Origin: Arcobacteraceae bacterium | GTDB taxonomy: Bacteria; Campylobacterota; Campylobacteria; Campylobacterales; Arcobacteraceae | Length of the DNA stretch: 53,007 nucleotides | Assembly: GCA_023229945.1 (NCBI GenBank) | Contig: JALNYH010000013.1 | Span: 1 to 53,007 of the forward strand | Direction of reading: 5' to 3' | Shown: in pieces, positions 40,518-48,964 of the stretch | Layout: each line of letters starts with the position of its first letter | Position numbering within the stretch: position 1 is the first letter of the stretch | Notes under the pieces: generated by a model | The model's database searches: none | Seen by the model: the letters and a program-made list of their open reading frames with translations, nothing else | Told to the model about the DNA's origin: nothing | Program-made: the position numbers and the translations under genes

Positions 40518-42046
40518 TATCTTGCCTCCCCAATTGAATTTACTTCTGCAATTTTTTCTTTAGCAGATGGTGTAACTGATTTAACATACATAGTTTGAAC
40601 AAGTTGTTTTACTGAGTTATCAACTGGCTCTAAAATAGGTTTTGGATATACACCAAAATAGATAACAAGTGCAACAAGTGGAACAAGTGCAGCCATTTCT
40701 CTACCTTTTATATCTACAAGTTTTTTGTTTTTTTCATTTGTGACTGGTCCAAAAAATACTTTTTTATAAAGTACCAACATATAAACAGCACCTAATATAA
40801 TAGTAAGACCTGCTAATATTGTAATAAGTGGTGAAGCTTTATAAAACCCTAATAAACTTAAAAACTCACCAACAAATCCAATAGTAAGTGGTAATCCAAC
40901 GCTCGCCATTAGCATAATACCAAATACTACAGCAAATCTTGGCATAACAGCTGCAATTCCACCATATTCATTTATCATCTTAGTGTGTCTTCTATCATAT
41001 AAAACACCAACAAGCATAAACAAAGCTCCAGAGACTATACCATGACTTATCATCAAGAATATAGAACCACCAATACCCTCAACATTTAATGCAAAAGTAC
41101 CAAGAATTATAACACCCATATGTGAAACTGAACTATAAGCAATAACTTGTTTCATATCTTCTTGTGCATAAGCTACCATTGCGGTATAGATAATAGCAAT
41201 AAGAGCTAATATAGCCATAGGTATCATCATAGATACACTTGCATCTGGAAATAATGGTAATGAAAATCTTATAAAACCATAAGTTCCCATTTTAAGTAAT
41301 ACAGCAGCTAGGATAACTGAACCTATTGTTGGTGCTTGACCATGAGCATATGGTAACCATGTATGAAATGGAACCATAGGAACTTTGATAGCAAAACCAG
41401 CAAAGAAAGCAATAAATAACCACATTTGCATATTGTATGGAAGTAAAAGCATATTCCAATCAGCTAAAGAGAAGCTCCAATCCCCTGTTGTTGCATAATA
41501 TACATATCCAAGATAAAGCATACCAACAAGCATCATTAAACTTCCCATAAATGTATATAAGAAGAATTTAACTGATGCGTAAATCCTTAAAGCTCCACCC
41601 CAAGCTCCAATTATATAAAGCATAGGTACAAGTGAAAGTTCCCAGAAAAGGTAGAAAATAATTGCATCTAATGAAACAAATACACCAACCATCGTCATTT
41701 CAAGGAATAAAACAGTAATTAACATATTTTTAAGATCTCTAGTTTCTGTAAGTCCAATTACAGCAATCATTGTCATAAATGTAGTCATAATAACTAAAAA
41801 CAGTGATATACCATCAATTCCTAAATTGTAGCTAATTCCGTATTCTGCAATAATAGGAATAAATTCCATAAATTGCATCCCACCATTGCTACTATCAAAT
41901 AAGTACCACAATATACAACTAAGTGTAAATTCTATTGTAGTAACTGTAATTGCATACATTCTCATTGAGTCTTTATGGACGATAAAACCCATCATAGCAG
42001 CAACTGCTGGAAAAAATATTAATATCGATAACAAGTATTGCATCAA
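40517..42046 (-). CDS. nuoM: NADH-quinone oxidoreductase subunit M
   Basis: 509 residues, about 14 transmembrane helices. Key segments: LFWELSLVPMLYIIGAWGG (the functional Glu), VPMVPFHTWLPYAHGQAPTIGSV and MKQVIAYSSVSHMG, all antiporter-like subunit hallmarks. The C-terminus carries a polar tail (KEKIAEVNSIGEAR). It starts 7 bp after nuoL. Confidence 0.96.
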   Translation of the reverse strand: MMQYLLSILIFFPAVAAMMGFIVHKDSMRMYAITVTTIEFTLSCILWYLFDSSNGGMQFMEFIPIIAEYGISYNLGIDGISLFLVIMTTFMTMIAVIGLTETRDLKNMLITVLFLEMTMVGVFVSLDAIIFYLFWELSLVPMLYIIGAWGGALRIYASVKFFLYTFMGSLMMLVGMLYLGYVYYATTGDWSFSLADWNMLLLPYNMQMWLFIAFFAGFAIKVPMVPFHTWLPYAHGQAPTIGSVILAAVLLKMGTYGFIRFSLPLFPDASVSMMIPMAILALIAIIYTAMVAYAQEDMKQVIAYSSVSHMGVIILGTFALNVEGIGGSIFLMISHGIVSGALFMLVGVLYDRRHTKMINEYGGIAAVMPRFAVVFGIMLMASVGLPLTIGFVGEFLSLLGFYKASPLITILAGLTIILGAVYMLVLYKKVFFGPVTNEKNKKLVDIKGREMAALVPLVALVIYFGVYPKPILEPVDNSVKQLVQTMYVKSVTPSAKEKIAEVNSIGEAR

Positions 42047-42053
42047 TTACCCC

Positions 42054-43982
42054 TTATTTGTATGATACTAGTAGTATAGATAAAACTACAAGTACAAGTA
42101 GACCCGCAGCCATCCATCTAAGAGCTGTTGAAAGATTTCTTGTTTGAATTACTCTACCTTCACTACCAGTGCTATAGATTGATTTGGCAATAGCATCAAC
42201 TATAGTATCAACTATTTTTAAATCTATCTCTTTCCAGCTAAATCTAGACATTGCTAAATATGGTTTTAACACAACATTTTCAAAAAAGTGTGGCATATAA
42301 TATTGATTTGCTAATAGTTTATAACAAAATCTATCTTTCATTTGTTCACCAAAATATGAATTGTTTTTTCTGTACTTGAATACTGCAAGTGCAATACCTG
42401 CTATTACTATAGCTGTTGTAATAACAATTAGTGTCCAAGCGGTACTTGAATCAAGGTGAATATTTAATGGTGGCAATACATCAGTAATCATATGAACATA
42501 ACTTCCTTTAGTCCAACCTGCAACTATTGAAAGAATAGCAAGTGGTGCCATAGCAGCAATTACAAATCCATAAGTTTCATGTGGATGATAGCCATATTCA
42601 TGGTATTTTTCTTTACCAAAGAATACATACATAATAAGTCTAAAGCTATAAAATGCAGTTAGACCTGCAGTTAGCCATAATACACCCCAAATAATATATG
42701 AATGAGTTCCAAATGCAACTTCAAGAATCAAATCTTTTGAAAAGAATCCAGCAAGTGGGAAGATACCAGCTAATGCAATAGATGCTATTATCATAATAGT
42801 ACCAGTCTTTGGCATATGCTTAAATAATCCACCCATTTTTTTGATATTAATCTCATCATTCATAGCGTGCATTACATTTCCTGCACCCAAGAATAGAACT
42901 GATTTGAAGAATGCGTGCATTGCTAGGTGGAATAGGGCAACCCAATAAGCTCCAAGTCCAGCAGCAACAAACATATATCCTAATTGTGACAGTGTTGAAA
43001 ATGCAATAATTTTTTTCATATTAGTTGCAACTAGTGCTTGTGATGCCGCAAATATTGCAACAAATGCACCAAGACCTGCTATAAACATTCCAACTTCAGG
43101 TACTATTGTAAATATTTCATTTGCTCTAATAACCAAATATACTCCCGCTGTAACCATGGTTGCAGCGTGAATTAGTGCAGAAACTGGAGTTGGACCTTCC
43201 ATCGCATTTGCAAGCCATTGATTGAATGGAAACTGAGCTGATTTCCCCATTGCTCCAATAAATAAGAATATAGCAATTGCAACAATTGTAGTTGTACTTA
43301 AGCTTCCAATATTTGCAAACACTTCATCATATTGAAAAGTTCCAAGATTCCAATAAATTATAAATATACCAACAAGCATTCCAAGGTCGGCTACTCTATT
43401 TGTAATAAAAGCTTCATTCGCTGCAAATGCAGGTGATATTGAAGAGTGTGGAGATAATGTTGAAAATGGTGAATTATGAATATCTTTAACAAGAGGCTTG
43501 TCACCTTTATGATACCAAAAACCAATCAATAACCAAGAACAAAGACCAACACCTTCCCAACCTATAAATAGACCCAAAAAGTTATCACTCATAACCAAAA
43601 TCATCATTGAAAAAACGAATGCAGAAAGATATGAGAAAAATCTATTGAAACTTCGGTCATGATCCATATATCCAATAGAATGGATATGAACCATAGTTGA
43701 TACAATTGTAACAACAACCATCATAACAGCACTTACTTGGTCAACAATAAAACCAAATGGTACATCAACGCCACCAATTACAATCCAATCCAACATTCTA
43801 ACATGAACAACATTACCAGTCATCGTCCAGAAAAGTAAAATCAATGAAGCAATCATTGATAAACCTAGCATTGTTGATGTGAACAATCCTGTAATTAGTT
43901 TTTTTGGAGTATTACCATACATTGCCGCAAATAGTGATCCTACTAGTGGAGCAAATAAAGCTATATATAAAAGTTTTTCCAT
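42054..43982 (-). CDS. nuoL: NADH-quinone oxidoreductase subunit L
   Basis: 642 residues, the largest antiporter-like subunit, ending with the long lateral helix and a final membrane anchor. Conserved parts include FIGWEGVGLCSWLLIGFWY, SAQFPFNQWLANAMEGPTPVSALIHAATMVTAG and KKIIAFSTLSQLGYM. Between the FWYHK segment and AANEAFITNRVADLG there is a Ser/Pro-rich stretch (NSPFSTLSPHSSISP) that reads as an insertion and has a loose 7-nt period at the DNA level (43441-43482). Confidence 0.96.
   Translation of the reverse strand: MEKLLYIALFAPLVGSLFAAMYGNTPKKLITGLFTSTMLGLSMIASLILLFWTMTGNVVHVRMLDWIVIGGVDVPFGFIVDQVSAVMMVVVTIVSTMVHIHSIGYMDHDRSFNRFFSYLSAFVFSMMILVMSDNFLGLFIGWEGVGLCSWLLIGFWYHKGDKPLVKDIHNSPFSTLSPHSSISPAFAANEAFITNRVADLGMLVGIFIIYWNLGTFQYDEVFANIGSLSTTTIVAIAIFLFIGAMGKSAQFPFNQWLANAMEGPTPVSALIHAATMVTAGVYLVIRANEIFTIVPEVGMFIAGLGAFVAIFAASQALVATNMKKIIAFSTLSQLGYMFVAAGLGAYWVALFHLAMHAFFKSVLFLGAGNVMHAMNDEINIKKMGGLFKHMPKTGTIMIIASIALAGIFPLAGFFSKDLILEVAFGTHSYIIWGVLWLTAGLTAFYSFRLIMYVFFGKEKYHEYGYHPHETYGFVIAAMAPLAILSIVAGWTKGSYVHMITDVLPPLNIHLDSSTAWTLIVITTAIVIAGIALAVFKYRKNNSYFGEQMKDRFCYKLLANQYYMPHFFENVVLKPYLAMSRFSWKEIDLKIVDTIVDAIAKSIYSTGSEGRVIQTRNLSTALRWMAAGLLVLVVLSILLVSYK
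43441..43482. repeat. Degenerate 7-nt-period segment inside nuoL
   Basis: The coding sense reads ATTCATA, ATTCACC, ATTTTCA and similar units. It is less regular than the other sites and is listed because it coincides with an extra Ser/Pro-rich loop in NuoL. Confidence 0.45.
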
Positions 43983-43985
43983 AAA

Positions 43986-44285
43986 TTAGCCCCCCATACT
44001 TTGTAAATTATCTAAACTTAGTGAATTTTTTCGTTTATATGTTAATATCAATAAACCAAGTCCGATTGCAACTTCACTAGCAGCTACTGCTATAATAAAA
44101 AATGCAAACATCTGACCACTTAAGTCTCCGTGAAACTTAGATATAGCAGCTAAACCTATGTTTACCGCATTTAACATAATCTCAGATGCAAAAAACAACA
44201 TCAAAAGATTTTTTCTTCTAATTACCCCTATTAGTCCTATACAAAAAAGTATTGCACTAAGTATCAAATAATCATTTAATATCAT
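43986..44285 (-). CDS. nuoK: NADH-quinone oxidoreductase subunit K
   Basis: 99 residues with three transmembrane helices. The conserved glutamates sit in MLFFASEIMLNAVNIGL and AVAASEVAIGLGL. It is a small membrane subunit linking the proton channel arm of complex I. It overlaps nuoJ by 4 bp. Confidence 0.95.
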   Translation of the reverse strand: MILNDYLILSAILFCIGLIGVIRRKNLLMLFFASEIMLNAVNIGLAAISKFHGDLSGQMFAFFIIAVAASEVAIGLGLLILTYKRKNSLSLDNLQSMGG

Positions 44286-44860
44286 TTTTTATCCTTTGCA
44301 ATCTCGTCATTAGTACTCAATTTGTCGATTTCTTCTTCGCTTAATTGTGTGATTGAAACATCCATTTTTTTACCAGCTAGTATAATACCACCAATCATTG
44401 CAACAAGTAACATAACAGCAGCTAGTTCAAATGGTACTAAATATTTTGTAAATAAAACCATCCCCACATCTTTGACATTGCTACCATATTCTGGTGACAT
44501 TGGATGAGATGCTATGATAGAACCACTTACAATTGGAACTGCAAAAATTACAACTACAAGTAAAGCTATACCGCCACTTAGTAAAAATACTAATTTTGGG
44601 TGTTTTATATCTTCTTTTACATCTGCAATAGTATCAAAAAACATCATACCAAAAGCATATAGTGCCATAACTGCACCTGTATAAACAACGATTTGTACTA
44701 CACCTAAAAATTCTGCATCTAGCAAAAAGTAAAATGCTGATATAAAAATCATACCAGCTGCTAATGAACTAAGTGCATAAAGTGCGTTATTAGTCATAAC
44801 AGTTGTAGTAAACATTGCAATTGTTAAAAAAGCAAATAGATAAAATGCTATTATTTCCAT
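44282..44860 (-). CDS. nuoJ: NADH-quinone oxidoreductase subunit J
   Basis: 192 residues, five transmembrane helices. Family signature VVQIVVYTGAVMALYAFGMMFF (the helix with a pi-bulge) and C-terminal AAVMLLVAMIGGIILAGKK. The charged C-terminal tail (QLSEEEIDKLSTNDEIAKDKK) is cytosolic. Confidence 0.93.
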   Translation of the reverse strand: MEIIAFYLFAFLTIAMFTTTVMTNNALYALSSLAAGMIFISAFYFLLDAEFLGVVQIVVYTGAVMALYAFGMMFFDTIADVKEDIKHPKLVFLLSGGIALLVVVIFAVPIVSGSIIASHPMSPEYGSNVKDVGMVLFTKYLVPFELAAVMLLVAMIGGIILAGKKMDVSITQLSEEEIDKLSTNDEIAKDKK

Positions 44861-44869
44861 TCTCTCTCC

Positions 44870-45502
44870 TTAATATGCTAGTGGTGTTTTTTGGATTTTA
44901 TCATCAGCGTCATCTGATGGTGCTCCAAAACCAGGGTATTCTTTTTGATCTTTTAAGAAATCAAGAGGAGTTAATAAATCATCTTTTAATACAAAATGAG
45001 CTCTTTGTTCACTTGCATTTTCATATCTTCCACCGTGAACAATAGCAAGTTCTGGACAAACTTCAGCACAATATCCACAAAATATACATCTACCAAGGTT
45101 GATAGTATATTCACTCACTTCTTTTCTTGAATTTTCATCAATTTTAGTATCCATTCTAATACAATTTGCTATACAAATTTTTTCACAAAGTCCACAACCT
45201 ATACATCTATTGTTACCACTTTCTAACAATCCTAAGATTTTATGAACAGCTCTATATCTTGGACTTATTGGCAATTTCTCAATTGGATATCTAATAGTAT
45301 GCATTTGATTTTTGAATAATGCATCAATCATATTATTGAATGTAATTTTTAATCCACCAAAAAGCTCAGTTTTTAGAGTTCTACTCATTACTTGCTTGAA
45401 TTCTTTCCAGCCAGTATCAGGATATTTACCATCATGTACTGTTATATAACCATCAGATTCAACAGTTTGAGTTATTTCTTTTTCTTCTATATGTGTACCC
45501 AT
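44870..45502 (-). CDS. nuoI: NADH-quinone oxidoreductase subunit I
   Basis: 210 residues. It carries two [4Fe-4S] binding motifs, CIGCGLCEKICIANC and CIFCGYCAEVCP, which form clusters N6a and N6b and pass electrons toward the quinone site. The first motif has Ile instead of the usual Pro after its fourth Cys. The spacing and the N-terminal amphipathic region (LFGGLKITFNNMIDALF) are normal. Confidence 0.95.
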   Translation of the reverse strand: MGTHIEEKEITQTVESDGYITVHDGKYPDTGWKEFKQVMSRTLKTELFGGLKITFNNMIDALFKNQMHTIRYPIEKLPISPRYRAVHKILGLLESGNNRCIGCGLCEKICIANCIRMDTKIDENSRKEVSEYTINLGRCIFCGYCAEVCPELAIVHGGRYENASEQRAHFVLKDDLLTPLDFLKDQKEYPGFGAPSDDADDKIQKTPLAY

Positions 45503-45510
45503 GATAGCTC

Positions 45511-46503
45511 CTATAACATTATTACTACGCCAGTAACTATTATATTAATTACAGCGATTGGCATTAATACTTTCCAACATAACCACATCAATTGATCTGG
45601 TCTAACATGAGGCCAAGAAGCTCTTGTCCACAAGAAGAAAAATATTAAAAGCATTACTTTAAGTATTATTGCAATACCACCTGGGATAAACCATAAATCA
45701 TTGAACCCACCCAAAAATATAATAGCAGCTAAAAATGAAATAGTAAAAAGGTTCGCATACTCACCAATAAAAAACATACCCCATCTCATACCAGAATACT
45801 CAGTAGCATAACCAGCGATTATTTCAGCTTCATGTTCTAGTAAGTCAAAAGGTGTTCTATTCGTTTCAGCAAAACCAGCTATTAAAAATAGTATAAATGC
45901 TACTGGTTGCGTCCAAATTAACCAATCAGTTAATCCTCCAGTTTGATAATTGTTGATATCTATTAGTGATAAACTTCCTATTAACATCAAAGGAGCTAAT
46001 ATTGAAAGACCAGTAACTATCTCATAACTAAGAAGTTGGATAGCAGTTCTTGCCCCTCCAAGTAATGCCCATTTGTTACCACTTGCCATACCAGCTAATA
46101 ACGGTCCATAAAGTCCAGTTGCCATAACACCTAGAACAAACAATAAACCGACATTTACATCACTTATGATTGGTGTAACTGTGTGGTTACCTATTGTAAA
46201 CTCTGGCAAAAATGGAATAGCACTCATTGCTATAAAAGCTGTTGCTGCTGTTATAACAGGGGCTATCATAAAAATTGGTTTATTAGCATTTTGTGGTACA
46301 AAATCTTCTTTTGTAAAAAGTTTTATACCATCACACAAAACTTGTAGTAGTCCAGCAGGTCCTACATGAACAGGTCCAAGTCTTCTTTGCATAAATGCTA
46401 AAACTTTTCTTTCAAAATAAGTTGTAAACCCAGCAAGAGCAGAAAAAACCAGTAAAACTACAAGAATTTTAACTATAGTTTCTAAAAAATATATCGGATC
46501 CAT
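45511..46503 (-). CDS. nuoH: NADH-quinone oxidoreductase subunit H
   Basis: 330 residues, eight transmembrane helices. It forms part of the quinone chamber. Conserved motifs: YFERKVLAFMQRRLGPVHVGPAGLLQVLCDGIKLFTKE and NRTPFDLLEHEAEIIAGYATEYSGMRWGMFFIGEY. Length is normal. Confidence 0.96.
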   Translation of the reverse strand: MDPIYFLETIVKILVVLLVFSALAGFTTYFERKVLAFMQRRLGPVHVGPAGLLQVLCDGIKLFTKEDFVPQNANKPIFMIAPVITAATAFIAMSAIPFLPEFTIGNHTVTPIISDVNVGLLFVLGVMATGLYGPLLAGMASGNKWALLGGARTAIQLLSYEIVTGLSILAPLMLIGSLSLIDINNYQTGGLTDWLIWTQPVAFILFLIAGFAETNRTPFDLLEHEAEIIAGYATEYSGMRWGMFFIGEYANLFTISFLAAIIFLGGFNDLWFIPGGIAIILKVMLLIFFFLWTRASWPHVRPDQLMWLCWKVLMPIAVINIIVTGVVIML

Positions 46504-46504
46504 T

Positions 46505-48964
46505 TTACACCTCTACTTTTTGGATAGCTGCAGTATTGTATCTTGACTCACCAAACAGCTTACATGTTTTTGTATTTTTATCAAATGTTGGGATATAGCA
46601 AATATCTCCATTTAGTTGTTTGTCTATAACAACTTCTAAAGTAATGCTAGTACCATTTGATTCTATTTTTACCATATCATTTTCACCTAAACCTAAATTT
46701 TCAGCTCTAGATGCACTCATATAACAACCCATTTTTTCCTTGATTTGAGGAGAAATGGCAGTAAATTCATTGAATTGATTGATTGGATTTGCTTTATAAA
46801 TCAAATTGCCTTCTAATTGAGTCGCCTCAATTTTTTCAACTTGCGTATTATAACTTATATCACTACTTCTTAGTAAATATCCTCTGTTTTCTTTGAAATC
46901 ATTTGAAAAATAGTTACTTAAAGAGTCAAAATGGATGTTTTTATACCCTTTTTCGATAGGTAACTCACTTGTATAATCAATAGTTAGTTCACTATCAAGT
47001 CCAAGAGCATTTGCTATATTATTTAAAGTATAGCCATTATACACTAATGCAGAGTTTGTTGGCACTACACGCTTATCTATATTTGTAAAAGTACCTTCTT
47101 GTTGAATAAGGGTAGGCATATCCATATCCCCATCACCTAAACTACTAAGTGTAAAATCACCTGACTTATTGTATCCAATTACAAAATTCCCAGCTTCACT
47201 ATCTAAATCACAAATCAAACTTACACCTAAAGTATTGGTTTGAGTTGGGATGATAACTACTTTAAATTCTGTATATCTTTGGATTAGACCAGCAAGACGA
47301 GCTAGGTTTTGACTTCTTGGATGGTGTATCAAGTCTTCACCAATTATCAAACTAAATGTATCTTTTTTATCAAGCATTGCTGAAATTGTATTAAGGATTG
47401 ATTCTTCAACTCCTATAATATCAAGAAGTTTTGAATATTGATACTCTGTAATAGTTTCTACTTTTTTAGGAACTATTTTTTCTACCTCTTTTTTCTCACC
47501 AGTTTCTTCATCTTCTACTATTTCGATAATAGTTTCTTTGATAGTTTCAACAGTTTTTTTATTTCTAATCTCTTTTTGAGAATTTAGATACTCTTGAACT
47601 TCATTTGGCAATTCTTTCCCAAATAAATCAAGGATTAGGTATAAAATAGCCTCTTCTGAAAGTGGATTGTTTTGGATTACTTCTATTGTTTTACCTTTTT
47701 TACCAAAGTTTTCAACAGTTATATCTTCCATTGGATGGAAATACAATCCAGCACCTTTATTGATGCTAATAGAGTTATTAAACGCATATCTTATACTTGG
47801 AGCATCTGATTTGAAGTAGCTTCCTACGCTTATGATGAAGTTACTGTTGTGGATATCTTCTAGTGAGCCATTGTATAGGCTTGTTCCACTTGTTTGGGAG
47901 TATGCTTTTAGGAAGTTTTGGTATCTTAAAGCATCATTATTAATTAATTTGTATTCAAATTTTTCTTTGAGTTTTTGTAAAATCAAAGCTTCTTCATTTG
48001 TGATAAAAGAGCTAAATTTAATAGTATCAGCTTTTTTGAAATTCTCAATAGCTTTTGCAAAAATTGCCTCATCTTTTGAAGATGTTGTATTTGCATACTC
48101 AAATCCAAATCTAGCAGCTCCACTTAAACTTACATAGTGTGAATCATTTGTAACTCTATAAATTTTTTTAGATTTATTGTTTACTATAGATTCATGTTTT
48201 GTTTCATAATACATCAAGCTACAATCACTACTGTGTGGATTTGAAGCTGGTATTCTTGTAAGTTCCCATGAATTTGATTTGTATTGGAAGTCATTGCTAA
48301 CTAATGCACCAACTGGACAAACAGAAATACACTCACCACAATCTATACATTTGTCTTCTTCAAAACCAATAAGTGATTTGTTTAGCTTATTCCACATAGC
48401 ATACGCATCTTTTGGCATTGTTTCTTTGTATGATTTATCAAGGTCATCGCCACCTCTTTTTACAGTTCCAAGGGCATTTGAGCCTATCATATCTTTACAT
48501 ACTGTCACACACTTTTCACATACTATACATAGACCTGGGTCATATTTCATAACACCCCAAGTTTGTGCTACTCTATGAGTATCTTTTATAGCGTAGTTTT
48601 GGCTATCTACACCCATATAAAGAGTATAGTTTTGTAGCTCACACTCTCCACTTTGGTCACAAACACCACACTGAAGAGGATGATTTACATCATAAACTTC
48701 CATAATAGCTCTTCGTTCACTCTCTATATTGTCTGTAGTAGTTATTACTTCCATACCATCTTTTACTTTGGCATTACAAGAATACACTTGCTTACCATCA
48801 GCTTCAACTAAACAAAGTCTACAAGCTAGCGTTGGTGAACATCTTGTTAGATAACAAATAGCAGGAACAAATATACCATTTGCTCTAGCTACATTCAAAA
48901 TGAATTCACCCTCTTTTGCTTTACAAACTTTACCGTCAATTGTTAATGTTATTAAGTTACTCAT
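46505..48964 (-). CDS. nuoG: NuoG-like subunit, divergent paralogue lacking the fourth cluster site
   Basis: 819 residues. The N-terminal [2Fe-2S] site (Cys37, 48, 51, 63), the His-Cys3 site (HPLQCGVCDQSGEC) and two CxxCxxCxxxC ferredoxin motifs (CIVCEKCVTVC, CIDCGECISVCP) are intact. In the molybdopterin-type domain the CxxCxxxC...C site found in the next gene is degraded: NPHSSDCSL and YVSLSGAARFG keep one of four Cys. A charged segment of about 50 residues (around 465-520, rich in E, K, V, I) is inserted relative to the neighbour. It follows the other nuoG with an ATGA overlap and clearly arose by tandem duplication. Confidence 0.9.
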   Translation of the reverse strand: MSNLITLTIDGKVCKAKEGEFILNVARANGIFVPAICYLTRCSPTLACRLCLVEADGKQVYSCNAKVKDGMEVITTTDNIESERRAIMEVYDVNHPLQCGVCDQSGECELQNYTLYMGVDSQNYAIKDTHRVAQTWGVMKYDPGLCIVCEKCVTVCKDMIGSNALGTVKRGGDDLDKSYKETMPKDAYAMWNKLNKSLIGFEEDKCIDCGECISVCPVGALVSNDFQYKSNSWELTRIPASNPHSSDCSLMYYETKHESIVNNKSKKIYRVTNDSHYVSLSGAARFGFEYANTTSSKDEAIFAKAIENFKKADTIKFSSFITNEEALILQKLKEKFEYKLINNDALRYQNFLKAYSQTSGTSLYNGSLEDIHNSNFIISVGSYFKSDAPSIRYAFNNSISINKGAGLYFHPMEDITVENFGKKGKTIEVIQNNPLSEEAILYLILDLFGKELPNEVQEYLNSQKEIRNKKTVETIKETIIEIVEDEETGEKKEVEKIVPKKVETITEYQYSKLLDIIGVEESILNTISAMLDKKDTFSLIIGEDLIHHPRSQNLARLAGLIQRYTEFKVVIIPTQTNTLGVSLICDLDSEAGNFVIGYNKSGDFTLSSLGDGDMDMPTLIQQEGTFTNIDKRVVPTNSALVYNGYTLNNIANALGLDSELTIDYTSELPIEKGYKNIHFDSLSNYFSNDFKENRGYLLRSSDISYNTQVEKIEATQLEGNLIYKANPINQFNEFTAISPQIKEKMGCYMSASRAENLGLGENDMVKIESNGTSITLEVVIDKQLNGDICYIPTFDKNTKTCKLFGESRYNTAAIQKVEV

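Noticed and set aside
48279..48578. Plus-strand ORF opposite nuoG
   Set aside because: Reverse reading of the ferredoxin-motif region; the composition is an artefact of the Cys codons.
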